The notes beneath the pieces were generated by a model. The model did no database searches. It was not told where the DNA came from and saw only the letters and a program-made list of their open reading frames with translations. The position numbers were made by a program, and so were the translations under genes. Of a stretch of DNA of 64,000 nucleotides, positions 46,192 to 56,846 are shown piece by piece; positions within the stretch are counted from its first letter, which is position 1, and each line of letters begins with the position of its first letter. The DNA comes from Symbiodinium kawagutii (Eukaryota; Sar; Dinophyceae; Suessiales; Symbiodiniaceae), in contig VSDK01012816.1 in assembly GCA_009767595.1 (NCBI GenBank), forward strand, positions 24,018-88,017, written 5' to 3'.

Positions 46192-46518
46192 TTGGAGCTG
46201 TCTTGGACCATCCCTTACCCTGGTTGGATGTTGCTGGCATCTGAAGCCCATACGATCTGCTGCGTGGAGAATGGGTCATGCGGCTGGTTACAATTGAAAA
46301 GATTGCTCCTCAAAGCCACCCTTTCACAGATTATTTTCCGCAGTCTTGTCAATGCAAATGACGATGTTCCATTTTTCATAGCTGGCTGGGTGGGAAATGC
46401 TGGTCTTGTTCCACTGGTTCTTTCTGCCTTCACGGAGGGTGCACAGTCCTATCCTTCGAGGTGGCAATCCATCGAGCTTTGGGTTCTCGCTTTGCCCTCG
46501 CTCCGCGTGGAGTGCTGA
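46192..46518 (+). CDS. Uncertain ORF with hydrophobic segment
   Basis: A 108-codon frame without a clear ATG contains RSLVNANDDVPFFIAGW and GNAGLVPLVLSAF. It could be an exon of a membrane protein. Splice sites are not clear. Confidence 0.3.
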   Translation: MELSWTIPYPGWMLLASEAHTICCVENGSCGWLQLKRLLLKATLSQIIFRSLVNANDDVPFFIAGWVGNAGLVPLVLSAFTEGAQSYPSRWQSIELWVLALPSLRVEC

Positions 46519-46712
46519 GCGTCGCAATGTTGAACTACCCACCTGCCGCAATGGCGTTTTTGAGGGGATCAGCCAGCAATTATGAGTGTGCCTTCCTGCC
46601 TCGTATCATCATCCTCCTCATTTTCACCACTACCCTAAAAGCATCCTAAATCTTCCGAGCCAACCGGCGACAGATAGGTACTGGTAACTGGTGTTGTGCA
46701 GGCGTTGCTCAC

Positions 46713-46982
46713 ATGCGCTGCCGCGTCCCAGGGCAGAATCCCTTTGCGATGGCCACGGTCTACTCTGGGGAGGAGAGAACGATTGTGAACGATTGCTGGG
46801 CACCATGTAGCACACGGCGCACACAGCAGCCAGCACTCTGTGATGTCTTGCGGGTAGCTGATGGTAGCTGGGTTCTCAGTTCGTTGCTCTCCTGCAAGGA
46901 CAACTCTTCCGAGTGGTTCTCTGGGAATGCCTTCATGTATGCTACGTGTGGTAGCCAGCTGCTGGGAAGCATTTTAATGTGA
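46713..46982 (+). CDS. Uncertain ORF
   Basis: An ATG-initiated 89-aa frame contains MATVYSGEERTIVNDCW and SSLLSCKDNSSEWFSG. A possible donor lies after DVLR (GTAGCT at 46853). No family is recognised. Confidence 0.3.
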   Translation: MRCRVPGQNPFAMATVYSGEERTIVNDCWAPCSTRRTQQPALCDVLRVADGSWVLSSLLSCKDNSSEWFSGNAFMYATCGSQLLGSILM

Positions 46983-47397
46983 GCGTTGGGAGTGGCAGCT
47001 GCCAGTTTCCTTGCGCACCCCATCACATAGCACAAGGGACCATGCTCCAGGAAGTCATATCATATACAGAGAGATGTTGACACTTTACTTCTAAAGAAGT
47101 ACCGCTGGGATGCGGGTGTATGCATAGCATTGCATGGTGGTCTCACAATGGCTGTCAGTGCCCGAGAGACCACCACCATACACCAGCACGTTTGTGGCAA
47201 TACCATGCAATGCCCCCGTTCGTGGATGCAATTCTTGGAACTCGGTGTGACTTGGGGCAGACAATGATTGGGTGCTTCCTCCATCTCGCATGCAAGGCCA
47301 TCCGCGCGTGATCCTGCTGTGAACTTGGCCGCACTGGATTCACGGGTGCGGGTTTTACATGGTTTTACTGGGTTAGTGGAGGAGCCTTAGATAGCTA

Positions 47398-47625
47398 CTA
47401 TAGTAGTGCATAGTAAAGCATGTAATGCTGTGGCGGCTTCATTTGTAGCAAGCCGTCCACAGCTGATCCTGGATAGCTAGAAGCTGCTCCGGTCTGTAAT
47501 TGCAAGGGGAGAAACCACGGTTGGGCTTCCAGGCCCATCTCATGAGCACCCAGCAGATGGCAAGCCCAGGCTTCTGAAGCTGGCCTCAGAAGTAAGAGGT
47601 CGCAACTGTTGTCTTCAGTTCGCAC
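47398..47625 (-). CDS. Uncertain - strand segment
   Basis: The frame contains EAWACHLLGAHEMGLEAQP and LPLQLQTGAASSYPG. It is GC-rich relative to its flanks. No acceptor or donor is certain. Confidence 0.25.
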   Translation of the reverse strand: MRTEDNSCDLLLLRPASEAWACHLLGAHEMGLEAQPWFLPLQLQTGAASSYPGSAVDGLLQMKPPQHYMLYYALL

Positions 47626-48000
47626 CTCAGAACCAGCTGAGGTCCAAGCTGCCCTAAGCTATAGCCCTGGTAAGCATCCCAAAACATGTAGTTGGATGAG
47701 CTTCAAATAATGTGTTGCATTGTAATAATCGCTAAACAAATACCTGTATCTTCAAAATGTATTTGCAATGTTTGTCATGATTACATACATGTTTACAAAT
47801 TACACTCTCTAAAAAAACATCGGGGGATGGCGATGGAAAAAAAAAAAAAACATCGGTGCAGCATTGCATGGTGTGAGTGACTGCCATATCCAGCCAGCTC
47901 CGGCCAACGCCCAAAAGGCCAGATTGCCGCAGCTCGAGCCATGAGTGTAAGGTTGTTGACTAGTACCCGTAGAAGTATGGGATTGTACTGACTGGTGCTC

Positions 48001-48135
48001 TTTGGTGGTTGCTCAAGATAGGGGACCCAAAAATTGCTGGCTTATTGCTGTGAATGGATCATAATGGATGATTTGGGGGGTCCCCTATTTATGATATACT
48101 GTAGTCCATGTCATGAGCAACCAGCAGCTAGATCC
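48001..48135. mobile_element. MITE copy
   Basis: GGTGGTTGCTCAAGATAGGG at the left faces TTGGGGGGTCCCCTATTT at the right. The right flank (CCATGTCATGAGCAACCAG) is shared with the copy at 49.3 kb. Confidence 0.7.
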
Positions 48136-48267
48136 AGTTACAGCAGCTGGTTTAGGTACGTTTAGGGAAGAATCAACTGGAACTGATGATCTCATTTGGT
48201 TATGGGACGTCGATGGGAATTCCGAGGGGGGAATTTGGCCTTTTTGCTTGGAGAGTTGGGGTTTCAT

Positions 48268-48379
48268 GATGCTGGAGGTCTTGGAATTGGCAAAGGTGGA
48301 TGACCCATCTGTGGAGGTTGGAGCAGCAGCGCAGGGGCTGAACTCAGCTGAACGGCAGCGAGGCAGCGATGGTTTGTGA
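48268..48379 (+). CDS. Putative exon, hypothetical protein
   Basis: Reads MMLEVLELAKVDDPSVEVG then AAAQGLNSAERQRGSDG, ending either at G before GTTTGT or at the TGA. Acidic and helical. Partner exons are not known. Confidence 0.35.
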
Positions 48380-49309
48380 CTGCTATCCACTGGCAACCAA
48401 TGACAATGATGAGTCGCCACTACCAGGGATGGTTAGCATCAGGTGAGTATGTCTAGTGACCGCTGCCCCAACCAGGACAAGTGGACGGACTTCATTTGGG
48501 GAATTACCCAAACGATTCAGTGTACTTGAAGCATGGGCTGACCCATGATAAACCCCACGTTGTCGTTGTTCTTTGCTACATTGTACATGTGCAGTTTCGT
48601 TTCGCAAATGATGCTTATGATATTGTTGCAATATAGACGACCACTCTTAACCATTATTAAATTAAGCATCACAAACTAGTAATCATTACGCCACACCCGT
48701 TTGGTCAAAATCACAGCGGATCATCAAATCCATCGCGTTAACCAATATTATCATTCTTCGCCCCAAAGGGTAAGCATTATACCATATTATAATCAGCAGG
48801 ACAGCTATTGTCCACTACAGCAGCCATTGTTTACCCTGCTGGATTGTCCATTTTACCGATCATTAATCGCCATTAACCACGTTGTTACATGGAGGGATGA
48901 TCATTATTCACCCTATGAGATTGCCAACAATGATTAGGTACCATAGTGAACCCTGATGATGAAAACCATCTAAAAGGATCAGTGCACCCATGACTAGTCA
49001 CTAGTCGTTATAATTTAATGATGATTATCAACTACATTGAGGAATTATGAGCAGTTTGTCTTTTTCCATCAGCAATTAGCAACCAATTATTAAAGATCAG
49101 TTTCCACCAAATATGAACCAATTCTGAACCATCAAGTATTAACCATCACTTCTCTACCAGCAACTGCTAGCCGTCAACTACAAATCGCCAACTGTTGACC
49201 AGCAACTATTACACTCCAGTAATCTACCATGGCAATGGAACATCCACCATTGTCATAGGAAAACTCTTGGAAATCAAACATGTATGGTAGATTTTCGATC
49301 CAGCCATGT
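48380..49309. other. No supportable gene
   Basis: From 48.65 kb the + strand is AT-rich with AACCATCA, CAGCAACT and ATTATCA words. No exon is seen. Confidence 0.4.
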
Positions 49310-49500
49310 CAGATCACCAGAGGGTGCCGCCACCAACTATGTGCCGGTTTCTCAAGCTAGGGGATCCCAAAAATGGTTGGTGCATTTCTTTTAATGATTA
49401 ATAAGCTGGATGATTTGGGGGTCCCCTATTTTGAGAAACACCCATTTGATCATAATCCATGTCACAAGCAACCAGCAGCTAGATTACCAGAGGGTATCCA
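49310..49500. mobile_element. MITE copy flanked by matching 20-bp blocks
   Basis: The core 49338-49446 has ends GGTTTCTCAAGCTAGGGGAT and (reversed) TGTTTCTCAAAATAGGGGAC. Both flanks carry ACCAGAGGGTRYC and CACCAACTA, at 49316-49338 and 49481-49504, either as target duplication or as part of the element. Confidence 0.75.
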
Positions 49501-49572
49501 CCAACTACAACTATATCAACCATGAACTGCTAAGCATCTTGTACACCCGTTTCAACCATAAACGATGGACCG

Positions 49573-49741
49573 TTACCATGGATGCTTGGCGACTCCCTGA
49601 AGGCAGCAGATTTGCCCATTCGCCTTCCATGTGACGCGAAGCAAGGCGCAGGCGCAGTTCCTTCGGGTCACCCTTTTGTCGGCACGGCCTGGGTCGTTGG
49701 TTTGTTCTGTGGTTATACAGTGACTGGTGATGGTCAACCAT
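49573..49741. CDS. Exon-like segment, strand unsettled
   Basis: The + strand reads MLGDSLKAADLPIRLPCDAK. The - strand reads KGDPKELRLRLASRHMEGEW and ends ATG before GTAACG. Both look coding. The GC content stands out from the AT-rich flanks. Confidence 0.25.
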
Positions 49742-50944
49742 GTGTAATGATTGTCAGGAATCATCCGGTAAATCAGAAAGATTCAGGAACTGACATGTGC
49801 TTCCCACAAATGGCATGGTAGGTGATGGGTCACAATTGGCCAATCATGGCCAGTCGTTGGAAATCAGGCACTAGTGGCACAGGATGTGAGCGTGGTGGAG
49901 GTCTGCAACCAACAAGATGAAGAAGATGCTACAACTGTTGGTTGTATACCTATTGTGGTTGTTGAATATCTATGTAAGCTATTCATGTGACTATGCCTGT
50001 ATACCTGTATCATTGTCGGATTATGGAAGTGCTTGGAAGATCATGGCCAGCAATGATATGGCATACGTTGAATGTCGACCAACAACGAATGATCTGCAAC
50101 AATAGCAACTGCCAGCGATGGGAACATGGATATCGATGTTTGTCCGGCTTGTCATGGAAACAGCCACATGAGTTGGGGTTGCACATGCATACGGGCAGCA
50201 CATGCACACAAGAATGCCGTGTGTGCGTAATATATGTGCATATAGCCATAGGTACATAAATGCAGTTTAAATGCACTTTTGTGCATGAATGCATACGTGT
50301 TCGTGCTTTGATGTATCATACATGTGGGCGTTTTCCTACGTTTTGCTGGTTTCGAGGCTTGTTCCATTGGGGTTCGAACAATCTATCGTGGCTCCTTGAG
50401 GGATCATACCAGTCCTATCCGGGCGCGGGGCAGCTTCATCATTCACATCCTCCCAAACAGGGGGGCCATTCCAACCACTGACTGAGGCACCCCGGGCCAG
50501 GCATTCCTTGAATCATATAGAGGCTTCCCAGATCTGGAAGGGTTCTCAATTTACCCCATGTAGCTCTAGGTCCTAGGTTGTTGTTTTCTATTTGAGGTCG
50601 GGGGATGAGCCAAGTTTCGCCACTAGAGTACCAGAATGGCTTTGCTCTAGTTTGTTTCTGGCTCACTCGTCGGCGAGTTACGCTGGCAATGGAAAACCTG
50701 CTCTTTTTAGATCATTCACCTGCTAAGTTTCGCTCTCATCATTTGGCGAATGGCCACATGAACCTGGATGAAGTGATATGAAGTGTAAAACCCCCCCCAA
50801 AAAAGGCATATATATTGCAGCTTTCGTCTAGTTCTGGCCTTGGCTCAGCTGAACTTTTAAAGAGATGGCGATGGAAAAGCATATGATGGGACTTCACTAT
50901 TGATTCTGCTCATTCATTCATGCGACTAAGAGGACCATTTCCAG

Positions 50945-51067
50945 ATGGCACAGGTGCCGGGTTGGCCAAAGCTGCTTACTCTGGCTACGCCGCCACTGAC
51001 AGCTGCACAGGGTGGCACCCTCAGAGCTGGAGCTGCCAAGTTCGCCCTGGTTGATGCGGGATCTTAG
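50945..51067 (+). CDS. Possible first exon or small ORF
   Basis: ATG-initiated frame of 40 aa reading MAQVPGWPKLLTLATPPLTA and AGAAKFALVDAGS to TAG. It may be spliced before its stop. Confidence 0.3.
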   Translation: MAQVPGWPKLLTLATPPLTAAQGGTLRAGAAKFALVDAGS

Positions 51068-51090
51068 GGAAGCCACGTTGGTGGTTTCAA

Positions 51091-51218
51091 TATGGTGGTT
51101 TCCCAAAATTGGAACCCCCATGGACCCCCACATCATCCTGTCTATATCAACCTTGTATAGCACTAAACCGCAAACCAACCATTTTTGGGGTCCCGATTTT
51201 GAGAACCCCCCAAATTGA
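51091..51218. mobile_element. MITE copy
   Basis: Ends TATGGTGGTTTCCCAAAATT and (reversed) TTGGGGGGTTCTCAAAATCG, with GGACCCC and GGGGTCCC inside. About 128 bp. Confidence 0.75.
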
Positions 51219-52197
51219 TGTGCTTGGACAAGAGCAATGGATCGAAATGAGTTGCCATTTGGTTGATTTGATACTCCTGGATTATCATGGGTTGAGTCGA
51301 CTGCAGGATTATACTTGTAATTGCTTTTGATCCTAGGTATATCCAACTGGGATTATGTCCAACTAGGACTACATCTAAGCTCTAACGTGGCGAGGATTCC
51401 AGGTTGGTCAGCATCACCAGCCCTTCCCAGGGAGATGAAGCCCAGTTCCGACGGATGGCGCTTCGAGGCGAGGTGATTTTTGAGCGGAAAGATGTGGGAA
51501 ATATTGGGAAATCATATGTTTTCATGGTTCAAAATTGGTTGCCACATGTTGGTGTCATTCACAATGCCAGCCATTTGTTCAAAATGATAATTATAATGAG
51601 GCTATATTATTAGCTGGTTCATGATGGTTATCAGCCATCGCGTGATGGTCCCCCCCAAAAAAATGGTGCCAGACCCAGAGCTGTTGCCTGGTGCTCGAAT
51701 GGGGATGAGCTTGTCGGTCCACTGGGCAAATTAGCCAGGGAGGCGAAGCGTGAATTTGGATGGGCTTTTTGCATGTTGACTGGTGGCTGCTGAGAGAATG
51801 GCAGAATCTCTATGGCTTTCGCTATGGCAGAGCCAAAATGTGGCTATGGCTTACATTTGAATCTCTATGGCTTACATTTGTTGGCTACTCAATTCTCAAA
51901 ATTTGTGTGTCGATGACCGCTACCTTTGAACATACCTTCGCAGGGAGCTTCTTCAGTGCGTGGCTTGGAGATCCCAAAGCCCCAAAGTTTCAATAAACTG
52001 TTGGGCGGAGGATTGGGGTTCCCATTTTTAGAAATCCATTGTTGGGGGTATCCACAGATAGAGAGGCCCGAGCCGCCAAACATCCAAGAAAATCATTGAA
52101 CCATGATTTCGAATCATTGTAGCCATCGTCCACCATCATCCACCATCATCCACCATCATCAGCCATCATCCATCACTACCACCTGCAATCTTTACAG

Positions 52198-52370
52198 CCG
52201 GTCCGTCTCAGCGTTCCACCTGCGTCGCGTCAGCACGGTCGGCTGCGCAGGTTCCAATGGCAGATTCTTCATGCGTAGAGACTGCAGACGCTAAGCTGCA
52301 AGACACGCGCATTCAATGCGAGGGGCAAGATGCCCCAAGAGGTGCAACACTTCAAGGCGGTTACCGATGA
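52198..52370 (+). CDS. Putative 3' exon, hypothetical protein
   Basis: After CAATCTTTACAG the frame enters in phase 1 and runs 57 codons to TGA: SQRSTCVASARSAAQVPMAD then ETADAKLQDTRIQCEGQDA. A 14-codon micro-exon with a strong acceptor (CCCTTCCCAG) at 51431-51472 (GDEAQFRRMALRGE, before GTGATT) may belong to the same gene. No domain is recognised. Confidence 0.4.
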
Positions 52371-53136
52371 CCGCACCAAACAACCATGGTATCGTTCCTA
52401 GTTGTAGAGCTACGTACTTTGTTAGCCTAGTTTTTGCTTCTGGATTTTTTCGATCTTCAGTGAAAAGATTTCTCCAGCCATGGTTTGCCCAGATGTTTGT
52501 TGGTTCTCCTTGTTGTTATGATGATTGTTATCCTGCGCCCTCGGCTATTATATATGTTTTGTCAATTGGTTTCAGTATAATTTGGTGGTTCAATTGTGCA
52601 AGTATCGTAGAACAATGGTTTAAGATTGTTGAACTACTTTGTTGTGAACTAGTTGTTCAAGCATCCTTTGACATTTTTGGATCATCCATATCTATGTTCC
52701 CCCTTTGCTATCACCCTTGTTTAGGAAAGTGTTAGTTGCGTGTTTCAACCTGTTGTTGAAGCCAAGGTCGAGCAACAGTTGTTCCAACCGAACATCTAGA
52801 ACCACCCTGGACTGGATACCAGTTCATGGACCATCCCCAAGGTCTGTAAATGCTTTAAATAATGAAATATTGAACTATGCGCATCCCACTGTGGTTATAA
52901 CCATGGGGCATACTAGCTTTCCAATAAAGAAAGCGCTCGAGTGAAACACTTGTTTCATTTTTTTTTACCATTTTAAGACTAAGATCAACTACTGTAACTG
53001 TAAGCTCCATTGAAGTTTCAACCACAGTCTTGCCGCAACAGTGTTGCCGCAGTTCGCTGTGTCAAGTTTCCGTTTCAGAGCAAGATACCCCGCTGGTTGA
53101 ACTCGGAACCAGGGTGGAAGTGCTTCAGCCCTTCAG

Positions 53137-53201
53137 GACGTGCAGATCTCTGACACGCAGCTGTCCTATGTGACAGGCCCGAGGGGCATCGATGCCAGCG
53201 G
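53137..53201 (+). CDS. Putative internal exon
   Basis: CAGCCCTTCAG precedes a 65-nt open segment reading DVQISDTQLSYVTGPRGIDA and ending before GTGAGT. It enters in phase 0 and leaves in phase 2. A retroelement lies in the following sequence, on the opposite strand. Confidence 0.4.
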
Positions 53202-53650
53202 GTGAGTTCAGGGACCCAATCGTTTTCCAAACGTTGATCAATGCTTGTCCAATGCTTGTCCAATGGTGTTGTCCAATGGTGTTTGGAATGTTGTCAATCG
53301 TTTTTTGTTCCAACAAAAAACACCATTGGACGACCATACACGTTTGGACGGTTCAAATATTACGGGCAAACCCTTTGGACGCCCAATAGCCAAAAAAACA
53401 ACTGAATGTTGAACGGAAATTCGTTGGACGCTTCAACTGAACGGGTTTTGTTTGGAGGGTCCCTATAATTGTTGCTTATTATCCCCTACTATTGGTTGGT
53501 TAATATTGCCCCGTAGCCGGCGGAAGTCTGCTGTAGCCCCGCCCCGACCCCGAGAGGTGTGAGCAGGGATGTCTCTGACCGAATGCCAAGCCATGGCCAT
53601 ACCAAAGAAAAGCCCCACGGGCCTAATGTACAGTTCCCTCTTGCAAACAG

Positions 53651-55257
53651 TTAGGTTTCTCCCAATTTCCTTTGTCTGGCTCTATGCGCACAATTCCGAT
53701 ACCGACATATCAGGGCATAATCAATACGTTCCTGACATGGGGTGTCATCAATCAGTGGAACAGAAATGGTCACATGGGAAGTAGGGATTGCCATATTGTA
53801 TGCAAGCTTGGAACCATTCGCCTGTACAGATCTGCCACTACTATGAAAGTCAAGCAACGTCTGCAATGTTGTCTCTGGGTGAAGCAAACAAGGTCGCTGG
53901 GAGAGCCCGCTTTGCGGTCGTCCTCCTTCAAAATTCAACATGGTTTTGCACTTTGCTATAGACCACTTAAAAGGGAACACCTCAACATCATTAGCCATAT
54001 AAGCAATTGCACGAATAGCATGGCGAAAATTGCTGATCTGGTCAACCAAAGGGTTAGGTTTCAGCAAAGCGCTCCCAGTTGGACGTTGAAAAATAGGTTG
54101 ATTCCTGTAGGTACCGGTACATGTAGGTGATCGAATTCCCGTAGAAATTACAAAGTCAGTATACAATTCCATCCAAGTAACACCTGGAGAATCAGGCACA
54201 GGGTCAACAGGCCACCTAATGCTCTCAAGCCACATCTTGATAGCAATCATGTACCTTTCACCATAAATAAATTGGGACTCCCATTTGGGAGTCGTTGGTA
54301 TGGCATGGCTCATCATTGGGCACTCGGGATTCCATGCAGCTAGCTCTAACCCCCGATTGGGGTTCTCACAGCAATTCGTGGATTCAGTCTCTGAACTGAA
54401 GAATCTCAAAACCATATAGGTCATAGAACAAGAGAATTTGCAAAATCTAAAAAATTGTTCTGACCACAACTTGCTGTGACTAGAGATTGCATCTACCATT
54501 GTTTGGATTTCTACTGAAACTTCGTCATGGCAGCTTTTAGCTGAACCATCTGCTACATCGTTTCCAAGAGCATGGTAGAGTTGCAGCATGTCGACAAACT
54601 GTTGCAGGTCAGTGTGAGATTGGATTTTCGTCCAACCAATTTGTTCAGAACAGCGAGAATTGACAGCATGGAACAACTGCGCAATCAAGTCAAAATTTGT
54701 ATCTTTCAAAAACGATTCCAGAGTAGATCCATTCACAATCTTTTCCAGAATTCCCAGTGCATAAGCCGAATCGCTGAATATGTGAATCATCTCTGCCATC
54801 TTCAATACCACACAGAGAGCTAATAGCTCAGCCCTATCGATGGATTGTCTACCTTGGACCGTTCCTTTGTGAAGAGTTTTCAGCGTTTCCGGTCTCTGAC
54901 CTGTAGCATGGAACTTGTCTGCTAACTGTCTTCTTTGGATATCATCTGAAGCCGCATCCCAAACTATCGCCCAATATGCCTGACAGGAATGATGACACTC
55001 CGAAGAAAATGCAGATCCATCCGTGTAAAACGTTTGAACCCCATCATCCACTGTCCAGAAAAAACTTTCCGTCGGCAAGCTTGGAGGCATAGTACACTGC
55101 AATCTCCATCTTGGTACATCAGGATGAAGTGGAATCTAAGGGCAGTACATCCAGAAAGGCGCATGTTCCTGCATCCAAGGTATAAGGTCTGCATACTCTT
55201 TTCGTAATTCAGCAAAATACGAGCAATGCAAAAATCTGTGAATAGCAGCCATTTGGA
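53651..55257 (-). mobile_element. 5'-truncated non-LTR-type retroelement with RNase H domain
   Basis: The - strand frame shows the type I RNase H pattern: TFYTDGSAF (first Asp), IDRAELLAL (Glu), IFSDSAYALG (second Asp) and LGNDVADGSAK (last Asp), about 190 residues in all. A C-terminal region of about 250 residues follows, to a stop at 53651. Upstream, the same frame continues through RFLHCSYFAELRKEYADLI and WMQEHAPFWMYCP but meets an in-frame TAG near 55140, then stops being recognisable near 55257. No reverse transcriptase core remains, as expected for 5' truncation. RNase H after the RT region is found in several LINE clades. It is probably inactive. Confidence 0.75.
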
Positions 55258-55259
55258 GG

Positions 55260-55472
55260 GTGAAGCCATGGTGGTCCAAGGCCAAGGCCATGGCCATGGC
55301 ATGCCACCCCGCCCTAGGCGGTGAGCGCCTGGTGGTCCAATGGCCTCAAGCCGTGGACTCGGCGACGGCACGGGCCACGTACTCGGCGAAGCCGGGGCCT
55401 CAGGCCACTGCAGCGAAGTTCTGTGCCCAGAAACTGCCTGAAATATGCATGAAAATGTATGAACATGTGTGA
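55260..55472 (+). CDS. Possible host exon next to the retroelement
   Basis: A GC-rich frame contains LGGERLVVQWPQAVDSATA and YSAKPGPQATAAKFCAQKLP, then runs into GAAAATGTATG-type repeat (55440-55505). It borders the truncated 5' end of the retroelement, so insertion beside or into an exon is possible. Confidence 0.3.
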   Translation: MKPWWSKAKAMAMACHPALGGERLVVQWPQAVDSATARATYSAKPGPQATAAKFCAQKLPEICMKMYEHV

Positions 55473-55749
55473 AAATGGTTGAAAAATCATGAAAATGTAT
55501 GAAAGATGGAGGAAGAACGAATGGAAAATGTAAGAAAAATGCCTGAAAAGTTGGAATCTAAGATCATCTAAGATCATCTAAGATCATCTAAGCATGGAAA
55601 ACTATGGGCCTTTGCAACCGCAATTCCTCCACACATCGATCATGCCACTGTGATTATGGGCCTGGCTTCCGTCAATAGTTGAAACATGCGTAAACGGGTG
55701 TATTCAAATATGGGTTGTCAGCGCCCTCATTGACTCGTTGATGCTGCAG

Positions 55750-55878
55750 GACCTCCAAGCTGATAGTGAAAGCGAAAGTCCAGAGCTAGCTGCCACAAAA
55801 AACTCAGAGCTGCCCGGCCAATTGCACTTGCAGCACGGAACACATTCTTTGAGACTTGTTGGGACGCTTCATGGGTAG
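55750..55878 (+). CDS. Putative 3' exon, hypothetical protein
   Basis: After GATGCTGCAG a phase 0 frame of 42 codons plus TAG reads DLQADSESESPELAATKNSE then LHLQHGTHSLRLVGTLHG. An acidic Ser-rich start passes into a beta-like end. It may belong to the gene with the exon at 53137-53201, but the phases require another exon between. Confidence 0.4.
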   Translation, partial: DLQADSESESPELAATKNSELPGQLHLQHGTHSLRLVGTLHG

Positions 55879-56018
55879 AAAGAGCCTGAGTGTCCTGAGC
55901 AGGTCTTAATTAATTAGCAGTACAGTAAATCATGATCAATGATTATCATTATTATATTAGAGTATTGTGATCAGATGTTTCTTTGCATTTCTGAGGGTGC
56001 GATCTGCCATGATTTGCC

Positions 56019-56315
56019 GTGCCTCTGAACCGGAGCACCGCAGCTGCTTCGGTTTGCCAGGCTTGGCCGAAAGTGCTGAACTGCATTGTCAGAAACCCAC
56101 CACTGGTGCAGCAACTCTGGCTCAACGGTCATCATGGAGAGATGGATAAGAAAGAAGACATCAGAGAAGTGGATCGCATAGACAGATGCTGTTGCGGCAG
56201 ATGTCATCGGTACCTGGGTCCGCAGAAGTTGATGTTAGGGATGGAACGGCTTGCAGGATCTTGCAGGTCACCTGGCGATCAGCTGCAGTCCTTGGCGCTC
56301 TTAGTCCAGAAATGA
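56019..56315 (+). CDS. Uncertain Cys-containing ORF
   Basis: A 98-codon frame contains VQQLWLNGHHGEMDKKEDI and RCCCGRCHRYLGPQKLML. The ATG is at 56019. A different + frame is also open in the first third, so the call is weak. Confidence 0.3.
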   Translation: MPLNRSTAAASVCQAWPKVLNCIVRNPPLVQQLWLNGHHGEMDKKEDIREVDRIDRCCCGRCHRYLGPQKLMLGMERLAGSCRSPGDQLQSLALLVQK

Positions 56316-56442
56316 TTTTCATTTGCTAGATTTGCTAGTTTGTGATGCACCAATTATTTTTATGACAGTCATCAAATGTTATCACCGCTTTATGATATTT
56401 GATGGCTACGAAACGTCATGCTTGATATATCTTGATATTCAG

Positions 56443-56585
56443 GATGTTCAGGGCTACTACGAACAATGGCGGTGATTTCGTGGTTCGCAATGGCAACCGC
56501 CCGCGGATTCCAGCTCAGCGCAATGGCATTGCGACGCGTCCACGGTGGCAGGCTCCTCAGTACTTGGTGGTCCATCCTGTTCATG
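56443..56585 (+). CDS. Putative exon, hypothetical protein
   Basis: After TTGATATTCAG the segment reads MFRATTNNGGDFVVRNGN then RPRIPAQRNGIATRPRWQAP and QYLVVHPVH, leaving in phase 1 before GTATAT. It has an ATG one base in, so it may be a first exon. The gene at 56847 follows on the same strand, but I cannot show that they are joined. Confidence 0.45.
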
Positions 56586-56846
56586 GTATATCATGGTGGT
56601 GTTAAATGCTCTGGTTGATGATGGTTATGCTAGATCCAGTTGTTAATGACCCAAACCTTTGTTGTGATTTGCCATGGGAAGGGTGCTGGATCTTGCATGG
56701 ATTTGCATGGCCCGAAAGTTGTCCAGACCCGGGCGTCATCCGCAGCCAGGGAAGCGTCAAAGGGAGACTTTTTTTGGGGGGGTCCAAGCTCAACAGATCT
56801 CAACAGATCTGAGCAAATTAGAGTAGCCTTGGCCTCGCCTTTCGCC

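Noticed and set aside
51970..52045. Another MITE copy
   Set aside because: Only a GGGGTTCCCATTTTTAG-type block is visible; no paired end could be found.
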